NCBI GenBank assembly: GCA_007570785.1
Contig: ML661885.1
Span: 11,511,355 to 11,575,354 of the forward strand
Direction: 5' to 3'
Origin: Antilocapra americana
Lineage: Eukaryota > Chordata > Mammalia > Artiodactyla > Antilocapridae
DNA length: 64,000 nt
Positions 1 through 11,320 of the stretch are shown in pieces. A model generated the notes under the pieces. The model had not been told where the DNA came from. It did no database searches and saw only the letters and a program-made list of their open reading frames with translations. Position 1 is the stretch's first letter; the number at the start of each line of letters is the position of its first letter. Both the position numbers and the translations under genes were made by a program.

Positions 1-317
1 TTATTTTTTAATAAAATTATATTATTTGGACATCAAAGTAACTGTCACTCCCAGAATTTCCTAGAAATCTGTACAATAACTTTGTTTTTATTCCTACCCC
101 AAGATTCAAGGTATTAGGTCATCACCAATTTATTTGCTTATCACCAATTAATGTTCTTTCATTACACATGCACACACACACATTCTGTTATCTATCTGCC
201 TTTCTGGATATAAAGATGATTAGAATAATATTGTAAGTATATGGAAATATTTAAAAATGAATAGTAACCTTTCACTGAGGATTTAAAGCTTTAAATAGTC
301 TGTCCTGTCCTGTGCCC

Positions 318-526
318 AGACTTTTGATCATGTCTGACTCTTTTGTGACCTCATGGACTATAGCCTTCAAAGTTACCCTGTCCATCAAATTCTCCCGACA
401 AGAATACTGGTGTGGGTTGCCATGCCCTCCTCCAGGAGATCTTCCCAACACAAGGATCAAACCTGCATCTCTTGTCTCCTGTTTTGGCAGGCAGATTCTT
501 TACCACTAGCACCACCTGGGAAGCCC
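318..526 (-). mobile_element. Bov-tA-type SINE
   Basis: A non-coding retroposon, read on the minus strand. Its 5' end is the tRNA-derived head (GGGCTTCCCAGGTGG at 526 and leftwards). The middle carries the conserved CCAGTATTCTTG block in diverged form, and the tail matches the BovB 3' end (AGTCAGACATGA). Family knowledge: these Pol III-transcribed SINEs are moved by BovB machinery. The boundaries are good to about 10 bp. The short ORFs here on both strands are chance readings of the SINE. Confidence 0.85.
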
Positions 527-1277
527 TTAATACTCTGTGGTAAAGGACAAACCATGAGCAGTAAAGTGTTCAGCCCGCAGTCAAGTAGTATTTTCCATCT
601 TCTAAGTATGGCACTCAACACTGAATTAGAGATGTAAATTTATTGAAACCAAGAGTCTTTAAAATAGATGTTGACATAGGTGACAGGCAGTGTCCTTTAG
701 CAGAAGGAAGCTTAACTAATTGGTTACATTTTTCAAGCCACAATCTTTTCAATATAATTGTCTATAAAGTCACTAATGTTATAGTTGGAAGCTTTGTTTG
801 ATTATTGTATATGATGGAATAATTTAATAAGAGCTAAAAAGAAAGACTTCTTATTACGTGCCCAAAGCTGCATTGTTCCTTTATAATTTGGTGCTGATAA
901 AAGTTTGAGGGTCAAATTCATTCCTCTCAGTGACTTTTGTTTTTTTAGTTAGAGCAAAGATTTCTGCAAATACCTGATAGATAAGAACATTTAAAAATAA
1001 AATATATATCTAAGCAGATTTTGTTTGCATATTTGCATATCAGAAGACATGAAAGAAAACCATGAATACCACTTGCAAATTTTCTGTGAACTTGTTAATG
1101 TAAGGTAGTATATTAAAATGCACACGAAACAGTTAGTTCATGGAAGTATTCCTCTTTTTAAAGTGCAGTTATCTCCCAAACAATTGTATCTTTATTATTT
1201 AGCCAGCCATGTAAAATATTTATAAATATTTTAAATGCTTTATACAAAAAAAATTAAATATTTTTTCTACCCGATTA
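527..1277. other. No gene seen; AT-rich unique sequence
   Basis: I see no exon, RNA gene or recognisable repeat here apart from simple A/T runs. Confidence 0.5.
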
Positions 1278-1395
1278 GTACTCAAAGTGCTGCTTGGACC
1301 AACAGCATCAATATCTTCAGAAAACCTATTAGAAATACAGACTCTTAGGTTCCATACAAACCTATTGAATAAAATGTGCATTTCATCAAAACCTC
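1278..1395. mobile_element. MER5A-like DNA transposon remnant
   Basis: The words CAAAGTG-TGCTTGGACCA, CAGCATCA, and TTAGAAATACAGACTCTTAGG follow the order of the hAT-Charlie MITE MER5A. It is a short, diverged, non-autonomous copy with no coding capacity. The assignment is from memory of the consensus. Confidence 0.55.
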
Positions 1396-2588
1396 AGCTT
1401 ATTCATACGCACATTTGACAAGTTATATCTTCTTTCTAAAAAAAAAATAAGTACTTTAAAAATGTGCTGTCATTGCCATAAGGTAAAGAAAGAAAATATA
1501 TCGAATGTGTTCATGCAAATATGTAACAAAGTATTAAACTTCTCTTTGAGTCAGTAATATTACTTTTTAATATTTTTGATTGATTTATGCTGGACATTTG
1601 CCCTTTGAAATTATCAGAATATATCTAAAATTATAAGTTACAAGTAAGGTTTTAAATTATTTCATGCATTGTTAAAAGCAAGATGAATGAAAGAAAAATT
1701 TAAGCAAGTTTCAAGACACCCGTACTCCTTTGCACTTAAAATTTGTTATACCACAAGAGGGTGCTAATGCTTTTGATTTGCAGTTTCAAAAATTCACATG
1801 TACATGAAATGATTTTCATAAAGAAAAGAATGAATGTATGTAATCTATAAGTAAACCTCATACAGGACGAAAGGGTGTATATGATGATGATGATGATGAT
1901 TATTAAAATGGAAGCCTGGGTTGTGAATAACATGTGCTATACAAGATTCTTTTATGTAAAATAATTTTTAAAACTTCCTTCATGTTTCTACTTTTTTTAA
2001 CTTTCTGCAAAGTTTAAAGAAAAATATTTAACATAAAAACGTTGAATAAAATATGCTAACAGGTGAATAGTGACTACCTCATGAGACAGGCATTATGGGA
2101 GACTGTTATCCCTTCTTTGTGTTTTTGTGCGTTTTCCATTTCATTTTCTACTATGGTCATGGAATATTATATTTATAATAATCAAAAAAAAAACTTAAAG
2201 GAAGGAAAGAAGTTAGGAGGTTAAGAGAAAAGAAAGAGAGAAATATTAATGCAGCCCTCCTTTACCAAGATATTTGACAGTTAGGAATCAAATTTTGCTT
2301 GAGACCTGCAAATTATTTAAACATATTTAGGACACAAGAAACAAAGCAACTGAAGTCTTACCGATATGGTTTCGTATTACATAATATGTGCTATGCCAGG
2401 ATAGGTCCTGAATTTTTCTTTTTTCCTGTGGTCTATATGGAGGCTACAAGGAAAGTAACAGGACTTCATTTTTAGTTCCTGCTTCAATTAGTGCAACACT
2501 GTACATTCTTTCAGTGGAAACTTCTTATTGAATTAGACTATGCTTAAACTAGTACTAAATGTGTTCCTCTGGCCGACTATACTAATTA
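1396..2588. other. No gene seen; contains a short ATG-type microsatellite
   Basis: AT-rich sequence. The only structured item is an (ATG)n run at 1881-1900, which creates an artificial poly-isoleucine reading on the minus strand. No repeat family was recognised. Confidence 0.5.
1881..1900. repeat. Trinucleotide microsatellite (ATG)n
   Basis: About seven copies of the trinucleotide unit ATG. It is a likely length-polymorphic marker. Confidence 0.85.
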
Positions 2589-3135
2589 TTTTATTTATTT
2601 ATTTTTGTATTTTTTTATTGGAGGATAATTGCTTTACATTGTTGGTTTCTGCTGAAAACAACATGAATTAGCTATATGTATACATATATCCAGGCTTCCC
2701 TGGTGACTCAGATGGTAAAGAATCTGCCTGCAATGTGAGAGACCTGGGTTCAAGCCCTGGGTTGGGAAGATCCCCTGGAGAAGGTAATAGCAACACACTC
2801 TAGTATTCTTGCCTAGAGAATTCCGTGGACAGAGGAGCCTAGTGAGGTATAGTCCATTGGGTTGCAAAGAGTGGGACACGACTGAGCAGCTAACACCCAT
2901 ACACGTACATATGTCCTTGCTCTCTTGAATGTCCCTCTTACCCCTCTAGGTCGTCACAGAGCACCAAGCTGAGCTCCCTGTTACACAGCAGGTTTCCACT
3001 ATGTATCTGTTCTACTTGTGATAGTGTATATGTGTCAAACCTAATCTCCCAATTCATCTCACCCTCCTTTTCCCCTCCTGTCCCTCCACATGTCTGTTCT
3101 CTATGTCTGCATCTTCATTCCTAGCAGGATATACT
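2589..3135 (-). mobile_element. L1 3' end, interrupted by a SINE
   Basis: This is 3' untranslated sequence of an older artiodactyl L1, read on the minus strand with its poly-A at the left. It shares the ATTGGAGGATAATTGCTTTACA and 'TCACAGAGCACC' blocks with the copy at 19238-19555. A Bov-tA SINE is nested at 2692-2905, so the L1 is the older of the two. There is no coding sequence. Confidence 0.7.
2692..2905 (+). mobile_element. Bov-tA-type SINE nested in L1
   Basis: A near full-length SINE from AGGCTTCCCTGGTGAC to GACTGAGCAGCTAACAC. It is flanked by imperfect 11 bp direct repeats (tacatatatcc at 2681-2691, tacatatgtcc at 2906-2916), which fit a target-site duplication inside the older L1. 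Confidence 0.88.
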
Positions 3136-3317
3136 AATTCTTTTAAGTCAAGAGAGTACCCTCAATGTGCTTCCTACTAAGTCTAAAATAAACTTGGTGG
3201 CCAAAAAATGCATTTTTAAGAGGCTTCATTGATATGCTGATGTAATTAGTAATTTAGGCCCAGGAGGGAAAAAAAAGTAACATATTTAGTGAAAGATACT
3301 TGTAGATATGCAAATAT

Positions 3318-3865
3318 TTCTTTCTTTTTTTAATTAATTAATTTATTTTTTCCTTTACATTATTGTGTTGGTTTTGCCATACATTGATATGAATCCGCCA
3401 TGGGTATACATGTGTTCCCCTTCCAGAACCCCCTTCCAACCTCCCTCCCAATTCCATCTCTCTGGGTCATCCCGGTGCACCAGCCCTGAGCACCCTGTAT
3501 CATGCATCAAACCTGGGCTAGCGATTCATTTCACATATGATAATTTATATGTTTCAATGCCATTTTCCCATATCATCCCACCCTTGCCCTCTCCCATAGG
3601 GTCTAAAAGAGTGTTCTATACATCTGCGTCTCTTTTGCTGTCTCACATACAGGGTTATCGTTGCCATCTTTCTAAATTCCATATATATGCATTAGTATAC
3701 TGTATTGTTGTTTTTTCCTTCTGGCTTACTTCACTCTGTATAACAGGCTCCAGTTTCGTCCACCTCAGTAGAACTGATTCAAATGTATTCTCTTTTATGG
3801 CTGAGTAATATTCCATTGTGTATATGTACCACAGCTTTCTTTCTATACTCCAATACTTATCTACA
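3318..3865 (-). mobile_element. 5'-truncated L1 3' end (bovine type)
   Basis: This segment parallels 22050-22510 of the full-length L1 below. It shares the GTTTTGCCATACATTG block next to the poly-A, the CTTCACTCTG and CTCCAGTTTCGTCCA blocks, and AATATTCCATTGTGTATATG at the far end. It covers the 3' UTR and the last part of ORF2, and the rest is missing through 5' truncation. The 147-residue plus-strand ORF at 3365-3808 is antisense to the element and is not a gene. Confidence 0.85.
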
Positions 3866-4591
3866 GTCTGAAGAATTTAACTAATTGGTGGGTTTTGCCT
3901 TGGTTTGCTGTCATTTTGTCATTAGTACATAAAGCACACTTGATTGTCACTAATATATTTACATTTCATGCTGTTGTATTTCTAATCAAAATTTGATCTA
4001 TAGCTTTTCTGATTTTGGCAGAAGTTCTTGCTCAGAAGAAAAAAGTATATTGTTTAAAAGTTCAAAGCAAACAACTGATTAAAATGACAAAACTTGCTAA
4101 TTTTACTTTCTTGTTTGGAGTATTTGCCAGTTATTTAAGGTATAAAATAATGAAATCTATTTCCTTGTTAAGGGGTAGAGCTTTTAGATGCTCATAAAGC
4201 ATAATACTCCCTCATTAAAAGAACACAGCACAAGTCTTCAAGAACACAAGTGCAGAAAACATGTTTGTTTGTTTTTTTCCAGACTCTGCCCCTCAGAGTT
4301 CTTGTCTGCTTAAGGCTCTGAGACTTCATTTTTTATAGCCATGACTGTGTACATTGTCCCTCTGCTCCCCAGATTAGAGACTACTTTGCCTTGGTTCATC
4401 ACGTGAATGAGAGAATTCTTGAACAAGTTTTATCAAATTCTGTGTGAACACAAAACATAAATAATTGATGAAAGCAGAATTTAAAATGTTTACTTTTCCA
4501 AAGCATCTCTATTTTTAAATATGTAAATAGAAATACTGAACAGATATTAATTAATTTTTCTCATAATATCAAAACACATTAGTTCCAAAAG

Positions 4592-4594
<3 letters not shown>
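3866..4594. other. No gene seen
   Basis: Unique AT-rich sequence. A 60-residue ORF at 4015-4197 shows no recognisable domain or coding signature. Confidence 0.45.

Positions 4595-4622
<28 letters not shown>
4595..4622. repeat. (TG)n microsatellite
   Basis: About 14 TG units directly at the tail of the adjoining minus-strand SINE. SINE tails commonly seed such microsatellites. Confidence 0.95.
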
Positions 4623-4826
4623 AGTTGCTCAATCATGTCTGACTCTTTGCAGCCCCATAGACTATAGCCCACCTACCTAAGGCTCTTCTGTCCATGGCAT
4701 TCTCCAGGCAAGAATACTGGATTGGATGCCATTCCCTTCTCCAGGGGATCTTTCCGATCCAGGGATCAAACCAAGATAATCTGCATTGTAGGCAGATTTC
4801 TTTACCATCTAAATCACCAGCTCTCC
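4623..4826 (-). mobile_element. Bov-tA-type SINE
   Basis: The BovB-like tail (GTTGCTCAATCATGTCTGAC) is at the left and the head is at the right. The head is eroded (ACCATCTAAATCACCAGCTC), and the terminal GGGAAGCCC is no longer recognisable. Confidence 0.82.
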
Positions 4827-5024
4827 AAAGGACCTAGCACTTCTCTAAATTCATTCTCCTTGGCTTATTTCCTTCTCAGACATTACCTACTTCTCAGCCA
4901 GGTAAACTGACTTCTGTCTTTTTGTTTCAAGAACTAATCTGATGGTTTATGTCACTCTTGTAAACAGTGTCAAGTTAACTTCCTTTTTTTATTAAATGAA
5001 ACTTCATCTACCTTGCTCTTCCAA

Positions 5025-5125
5025 GTGTATCTATAGATCAGCAGCATCAGTACCACCTGGGAGGTTGTTAGAAATGAACATCTGTATCCCCTAACCATGT
5101 GTAATCGGAAGGTTGTGCCTAGCTG
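5025..5125. mobile_element. MER5A-like remnant
   Basis: The words ATCAGCAGCATCAGTACCACC and GGGAGGTTGTTAGAAATGAAC match the centre of the MER5A hAT MITE consensus as I recall it. The copy is short and non-coding. Confidence 0.6.
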
Positions 5126-6066
5126 AGAGCTTATCTTAAGAGCAAAGATGACTGAATAAATGAATTTTAGATGAAGGATGGCAAGTAGACGGCACATATG
5201 CTATGACTTTCCTCTGTACCAACCATTGGTAATGACGGCCATCAGTTAAAGAGCCTGCCAGAGTTTTCCCTTGAACCCAGGCTTTGCCTAAGACAAATCC
5301 TCAACCCAGAGCTCCAAGTGGCCTCTAAGATAGATTTATACTCTATCTATTCATTATATCTTATCTAAGCCTTCAGTGTTCAGATTATCAACTTTATTCA
5401 CTCTTAGAGAAACCTAAGACATAGAAATTACTTTATAAATGGCTTCTCATAAGAGTATTATGAATCCATAGTAAGTAGGGAATCTAGAAAAATTATGAGT
5501 GAGTAACAAGGGTTGACATAAACGTAGTGAGAGAGGATTATTCATTCCCAGACTGTAAAGAATATCTGGGACAAAAATCTCTGCAAACCAATAGCTTATT
5601 TTTTTCCTAAATGGAGAAAGAGAATACTAGAGCATTAAAGTATATGAGAAATCACCCAAGTCCTGCCTTTTAAATTTATAAAAAAATGAAGAGGAAGAGG
5701 AGATGAGAAAGGAGATCTAAAGTACTTTACTTGCTCATATATTCATTTATATTATTAAATATAATGTTTAGTATTTGACTTGGGATTCTTACTTACTTAC
5801 TTAGAAGTTTAAATACTCAGGCAATGCTATAGTAAATGCTATCAATACAATTATAACATTGTACTTTCACTTCCAATCAGGTTGATTCAATTTCAACATA
5901 TGTTCTGCCTTTAACAATTAGATTGCAGAAGAAAACAGATGTTATGAATAGAAAACTTGAGGTACTAATTTATATCTAACAGCATAATCAGTGCCTAATA
6001 CTAATAAATCATGAGAAGATAGGCTTAATTACATCTCAGAAAATGAGGAATTAAAGAATATGTACC
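5126..6066. other. No gene seen
   Basis: Unique AT-rich sequence with no ORF of note and no repeat that I recognise. Confidence 0.45.
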
Positions 6067-6067
6067 C

Positions 6068-6290
6068 CAGCCTTTCCTGGTGGCTCAGATGGTAAAGCAT
6101 CTGCCTGCAATGCAGGAGACCCAGGTTCGATTCCTGGGTTAGGAAGATCCCCTGGAGGAGGAAATGGCAACCCACTCCAGTACTCTTGCCTGGAACATCC
6201 CATGGATGGAGGAGCCTGGTAGGTTACAGTCCATGGGGTCACAAAGAATTGGACACGACTGAGGGACTTCACTTTCTTTCTTTCACTTTC
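6068..6290 (+). mobile_element. Bov-tA-type SINE, first of a tandem pair
   Basis: Nearly complete, from the CCTTTCCTGGTGGCTCAG head to the GGACACGACTGAGGGACTTC tail. A TTTC-rich tail (CTTTCTTTCTTTCAC) separates it from the next copy. Confidence 0.9.
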
Positions 6291-6295
6291 ACCCC

Positions 6296-6510
6296 AGCCT
6301 TAGGTGGCTCAGTGGTAAAGAATCGGCCAGCAATGCAGGAGACACAGGAGATGTGGGTTGAATCCTTGGGTCAGGAAGATCCCCTTGAGGAGAAAATGGC
6401 AACCCAATTCAGTATTCTTGCCTGGAAAATCCCATGGACAGAGGAGCCTGGCAGGCTACAGTCCATGGGGTGTCAAAGAGGAGGATGTGACAGAACGGCA
6501 GCACACACAC
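6296..6510 (+). mobile_element. Bov-tA-type SINE, second of a tandem pair
   Basis: It starts AGCCTTAGGTGGCTCAG and ends in a CACACACAC tail. It is more diverged than its neighbour, and the cloverleaf-derived part reads poorly. Confidence 0.87.
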
Positions 6511-7257
6511 ACGTGTCAAATCCATTAATTTAGTATAAAATAAAATGTTTTCTATGCATAACTTACATTCTGAATAATGAAAAGATATTGACTTTTCTGT
6601 TACGGAGTTGACTCCTCCATAGATCTTGACATTGTTGAGATTTGAAAGAAAATCTTCTACTTGACATTTCCAGTGTCTAGAACATGCTTAGAACCTAGAC
6701 AAGTTCAATGCAGAAGACCCTCTTGCTATTTCAAGTTACAAGTGATTTAACATGGGGATTAGGAGCTAACAAAATTATTGGGAAGGATGGAGAAGCAAAA
6801 AAGTCGGGGTTTTATGTTTTCTGACTTTCGCTTCTATGATCTCTGTGATCCAAAGTTCCTGAAGCGGCTGCTACCACCTAGAGATCAGGAAGCTTCGGGA
6901 AACTACTGCTGTGTCAGAACTGTCCCTCAGTCCCCCAGTGAATAATTAGCAGTGTAGGCTTCCCATTGCAAAAATTCACATTGCTAAAGCCCGTTGGCCA
7001 GACATTTCTACTGCCAGAGGGAAAATGTTTTACATTCTCCTGCCTTCCTGATTTCTTGCCAGTGTATATCATTGGCAGAGTCAAATTATATCCAGAATCT
7101 TAGCTGTAAGAGAATCTCAGAAAAGTAGTTTCCAGCCTTCCAACTCCTGTGAAATGTGGAAAGCATATGAAAGGATATGAATTTGCTGAGCAAAAGTAGG
7201 CAATAGCCAAAGACATTTAGGAAAAAAGGAATATTTGCAGGAGAGAAAATAAGGGAA
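6511..7257. other. No gene seen
   Basis: Unique sequence. 6840-7080 is somewhat richer in GC than its surroundings but has no readable exon. Confidence 0.4.
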
Positions 7258-7382
7258 GATTCCCTAGAGGAGGGGATGGCAACATACTCCAATATTCTCT
7301 CCTGGAGAACTCCATGGACAGAACGTGGGATCACAGAGAGTCAGATATGACTTGAGAGCGACTTACCACTTTCACTTTTCAC
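7258..7382 (+). mobile_element. 5'-truncated Bov-tA-type SINE
   Basis: It starts mid-element at GATTCCCTAGAGGAGG and runs through the tail to TTTCACTTTTCACT. The tRNA-like head is absent, as expected of 5' truncation. Confidence 0.8.
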
Positions 7383-7399
7383 TAGATGCCATGCATGAG

Positions 7400-7560
7400 G
7401 AACTGTGAGGGCTTCACTTAAATTATTTAACTTGATATTTCCAACAAGTTTTAATTATCTCCACTTATATTGAAGCTTAGAGAACTTTAATAACCTGTCC
7501 AAATTCATATAACCAGTAAATGACAGAGCAAATATTTAGTATTTGAACCGTTTTCTCTGA
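7400..7560 (-). mobile_element. MIR-like remnant
   Basis: The order of weak matches (AATAACCTGTCCAAATTCATATAACC, then AGTAAATGACAGAGC, then TTTGAACC) follows an inverted MIR core. It is old and diverged. Confidence 0.55.
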
Positions 7561-8368
7561 ATCAAAAATTTATTCCCTGTTTGCTATATAATGATAAACT
7601 CAATGAATTCTTCAAATAAATAATGATTAAGATATCTATTTAAGCTAATACCTATTTCCAATTCTCCACAGGGATATTTTTCAGTGTATTAGTCCAATTC
7701 TATTTATTTACAAGTCAATAGGTCATGTATATAAATGTTTCTCAACAAAGGTATAAATATATACTATTGGCATCAACATCTGTGAAGAACTTTGTGATTG
7801 TAACTAATATTAATACTAGTTAAAGAACCTAAGGTTATTAATGATGCCTTTTTTTCCTTTTAGAAACAATTCATTGTTTTTCTTAAACACCATCATCATC
7901 TCATTTCCATTTCAGTTTGCATTATTGGGAGGTAAAGATGAAATAAACATCCTACTATGCAACACACTATTTTTAAATAAATTTCACATACATTATGAGT
8001 AGGGTTCATTGGTGGTAATGAATCTTAAAGTATTTTACCTAATCACAAAAATTGTTTTAAAATTCTGTATTTGCTTATAAGAGTATGTTATCTATATGAA
8101 TATTATCTGTCATGTAAAAGTGACATTTTTATCATGGAAGGAAATATAGTTGAAAATTGATGATGTAGCATATTGAGAATGACTTTTCTCTTGCCATGGA
8201 TTCATAGGCAGTCACTTGGTGCATTAATTATTTTTATTATTCAACAAATATTTATTATGTGCCTAATGTTCTTAATGCATTGCATAGGGAGAAAGAAAAT
8301 CTGCCCCTAATTCTTAAATGGTATGTTCAGGCAGATCAGATCTCTCCTTTTAGCCCCTAAACTCACTT
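7561..8368. other. No gene seen; possible L2/MIR tail near 8225-8300
   Basis: AT-rich sequence. TTCAACAAATATTTATTATG at 8240-8260 resembles the inverted 3' end of an L2/MIR-type repeat. I recognise nothing else. Confidence 0.4.
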
Positions 8369-8369
8369 G

Positions 8370-8579
8370 AGTGAGTGTTAGTTGCTCAATCATGTCTGAC
8401 TCTTTGTGAGCCCATGAACTATAGCCTGTCAGGCTCCTCTGTCCATGGAATTCTCTAGGTAAGAATACTGGAGTGGGTTGCCATTTCCTTCTCCAGGGAA
8501 TCGTCCTGACCCAGGGATAGAACCCAGGTCTCCTGCATTGCAGACAGATTCTTTACCATCTGAGCTATGAGGGAAGCCC
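8370..8579 (-). mobile_element. Bov-tA-type SINE
   Basis: Full-length on the minus strand. The tail is GTTAGTTGCTCAATCATG at the left and the head (GGGGCTTCCCTCATAGC, read on the minus strand) is at the right. Both ends are clear. Confidence 0.9.
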
Positions 8580-9283
8580 CAAACTCACTTGAGGTTGTAA
8601 CAAAAAGCCCTCCATCTCCAGTAAAATTCTCCATGAGAAAAAGAAGTGAACCTGATCAAATAATGAATGCAAATAAGAATAATAAAACATAGCATTTATA
8701 TGGGTATCCATTTTCCTCAGTAGGGAGCTGATCTGCCCCACCAGCTGAGATCTATATATCTTTCTGTGGAAATCTACTTATATGCATATAAATACACATG
8801 TCCATATCTTCAGTGTCCAATCTCTTAGGCACCAAATGGGCAGAAAGAGCACACGTAACACAAAGAGAACAGCTGGGAATCATTAGGCATAGACATGGCC
8901 AGGATCAAGGTAAAAAATTCCCTGTGGGTGGGGAGTCTTCCCTCTGACAAAACAGTTGTCTTGAGAAACTTTGTTTGAAACATAGGTCTTAAAATAAATC
9001 ATAACTGAAACTTCCTTCTGTCTTGATTTGCTTTCTTTTTTAGAAAACTGGTTCTTATTGCTTAAAAATGGAATATTTGGCATCATAAAAATAATAAACA
9101 TGAATTGAGTTATGATGGAGTGAAAGGGTTTCATAGGGTGTAGAAGTAGGTAAAACCACTTTTTCTCTATTTCTGCAGTTTATTAACTGTCATACTAACA
9201 TTTTTTGTTGTTTGTTTTTTAAGGTGGTACTGTGGAATTAGGACTAGTTGAAGAAACAGAATTTCTGAGTCTAAAGCAGACCT
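8580..9283. other. No gene seen
   Basis: Unique sequence. An 83-residue minus-strand ORF at 8883-9134 has no recognisable features. Confidence 0.4.
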
Positions 9284-9505
9284 GGGCTTCCCGGTTAGCA
9301 CTAGCAGTAAAGAACCTACCTGCCAGTGCAAGAGATGTAAGAGACATGGGTTCGATCCCTGGGTTGGGAAGATGCGCTGGAGAAGAAAATGGCAACCCAC
9401 TCCAGTATTGTTGTCTGGGAAATCTCATGGACAGAGGAGCCCAGCAGGCTGCAGTCTGTGGGGTCCCAAAAGAGTTGAGTATGACTTAGCTTCTAAAATA
9501 CAGCA
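9284..9505 (+). mobile_element. Bov-tA-type SINE
   Basis: Head TGGGCTTCCCGGTTAGCAC, box-B-like GGTTCGATCCC and a tail ending ATGACTTAGC. Several overlapping ORFs on both strands (9167-9489) are readings of this SINE. Confidence 0.88.
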
Positions 9506-10082
9506 ACAAGTCTTCTATCATCAGTAATACTTCAGTGAAAAATATGCACTTAAAAAATATCTGCACGTGTTGTCAGATGTGATTTTTTACCAGCAGTATG
9601 CCTGACAGAGATCTTGAAGTATATGCAGTAGAAGGTGTGGTACGACCACTTTCTTGTAAACTGTTCACATTCTTGTTATTAGTGATATAAGTAATTTGTA
9701 GTTTCTCTTCAGAAGCCTTTGAAGCTATCTACTTTTGAAGGCTGATTAGTTAAAACTGGGTAATAAAATATATTAACCAATTTCATGAGGCAGATATTAA
9801 TGCTAAAACCTTTCAACTCACCAAGAGCAGATGAAACCTAGACTTCCCCCACCCCTCCCAATTTAATGAGTTGATTGAATAGAAACTCTTAATTGGTTAC
9901 ATTGAAGTTTGGTGAAATCACCTGTGAAACTGTCTTTGTTTTCACTTAGATAGAGACTTTTGTTAAATATTATTTTAAAAATCTCTTTACTATTTCTTTT
10001 AATAGTTTTATTTTTAGATGTGTTTCACCATGGTGTCTGGTTGTGTGTAAAATCTCTGTTATTTCTATACTATCCTGTCTCC
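9506..10082. other. No gene seen
   Basis: Unique AT-rich sequence. Confidence 0.45.
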
Positions 10083-10300
10083 TGCTGCTGCTGCTATTTG
10101 GTTGCTTATTTGGTTGCTAAGTCGTGTCCAACTCTTTGTGACCCATGGACTGCAGCCCACCAGACTCCTCTGTTCATGAGGTTTCCCAGGCAAGAATACT
10201 AGAGTAGGCTGCCATATCCTTCTCCTGAGAATCTTCCTGACCCAAGAATCAAACCCGCTTGGCAGGCAGATCCTTTACCACTGAGCCACCTGGGAAGCCC
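10083..10300 (-). mobile_element. Bov-tA-type SINE with (CTG)n tail
   Basis: The left end is a short CTGCTGCTGCTGCT run followed by TAAGTCGTGTCCAACTC. The head, at the right, is CACCTGGGAAGCCC on the plus strand. An AGC-type tail is a common form of Bov SINE 3' end. Confidence 0.9.
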
Positions 10301-10309
10301 ACTGTCCTG

Positions 10310-11320
10310 TTTACCCTTTGTATTTTGTTCATTTGCAACTCTTCTCTCCTTTTTTCCTCTTCCAACTTTCCAGAGATTTCTCTGTCTTAATAGTCCTTTC
10401 AAAGAAGTGTCTTTTAGTTTTATTGATCACCTCTTTTTGATATTGTGTATTTGTTTTCTATTTTGTTGATTTCTGACCTTACCTTTATCATGGTATCCTT
10501 CTAGTGTCCTCAGGTTCTATTATCTTGTAGTCTTAGGAGTTTCAATTCTTTCTTATTTTCTAATAAAAATTCTCAACTCTGTAACATTTCTTAAGTGCAA
10601 ACTTAGTTGTATCCCACAGATTTTCCTATATAATGTCTGCATTCTAACTTAGATTTAGCTTGTTTACATTCCTCAAAACATTCTGGGCTAGGGTTATTAA
10701 TATTTAATAGTGATTCATTTGAATTACAAACACTAGAGATTTTTTTGTTTCTGTAGATATACTTTTGGGGGCATAATTTCAATATTCATTCATTGGCATT
10801 TTTTTGAATATTTTGCGTCATGAAAGGCTTTTTAGAATGTTTAAAATGTGCTTATCCTCTGTTTGCGAGTGTGATGTCCTCTGTATCTGTGCGTTGATGA
10901 TAGTAAATATGCTATCAAATATTCTGCTCTTTTCATCCTCCTGATCCTTTGATGTATGCATTTGTCTATCTCTTCCTTCATTCTATCAGATATTACTTTA
11001 TATCTTTAAAGATAATGTCAGACCCACATATGGAGATGTCAATTGTGTCTTCTTCATCTATTGTTCCCTTAAATCTGATTCCCCTTTTCCTGTTAAGATT
11101 TTTTTATATTAACTTATCTTTTATCTAAAGATATCAGAATGGGTACTCTAGAATCCATTGTTTATATCTTCATGGTTCATTATTTTTATATCTTTATGTT
11201 CTACCTTTCTACACTTTTTTTGTTTTAAATTTATAGTTCTGGGCCATTATAATTTTGGATCTTTTAAAAATTCCACCTGAGTGTCTTTGACTTTTGATCA
11301 ATGAACTTAACACATGTACC
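10310..11320 (-). mobile_element. Ancient L1 ORF2 remnant
   Basis: On the minus strand this resembles the inter-domain part of an old L1M ORF2. TTGTATCCCACAGATTTTCC (10606-10625) corresponds to the region antisense to the L1 reverse-transcriptase N-terminal half, and the pyrimidine-rich flanks are typical. It is badly decayed, with no ORF left, and the boundaries are approximate. Confidence 0.5.

Noticed and set aside
3365..3808. A 147-residue plus-strand ORF
   Set aside because: It is antisense to a truncated L1 3' end. The parallel antisense stretch at 22226-22411 has a similar translation.
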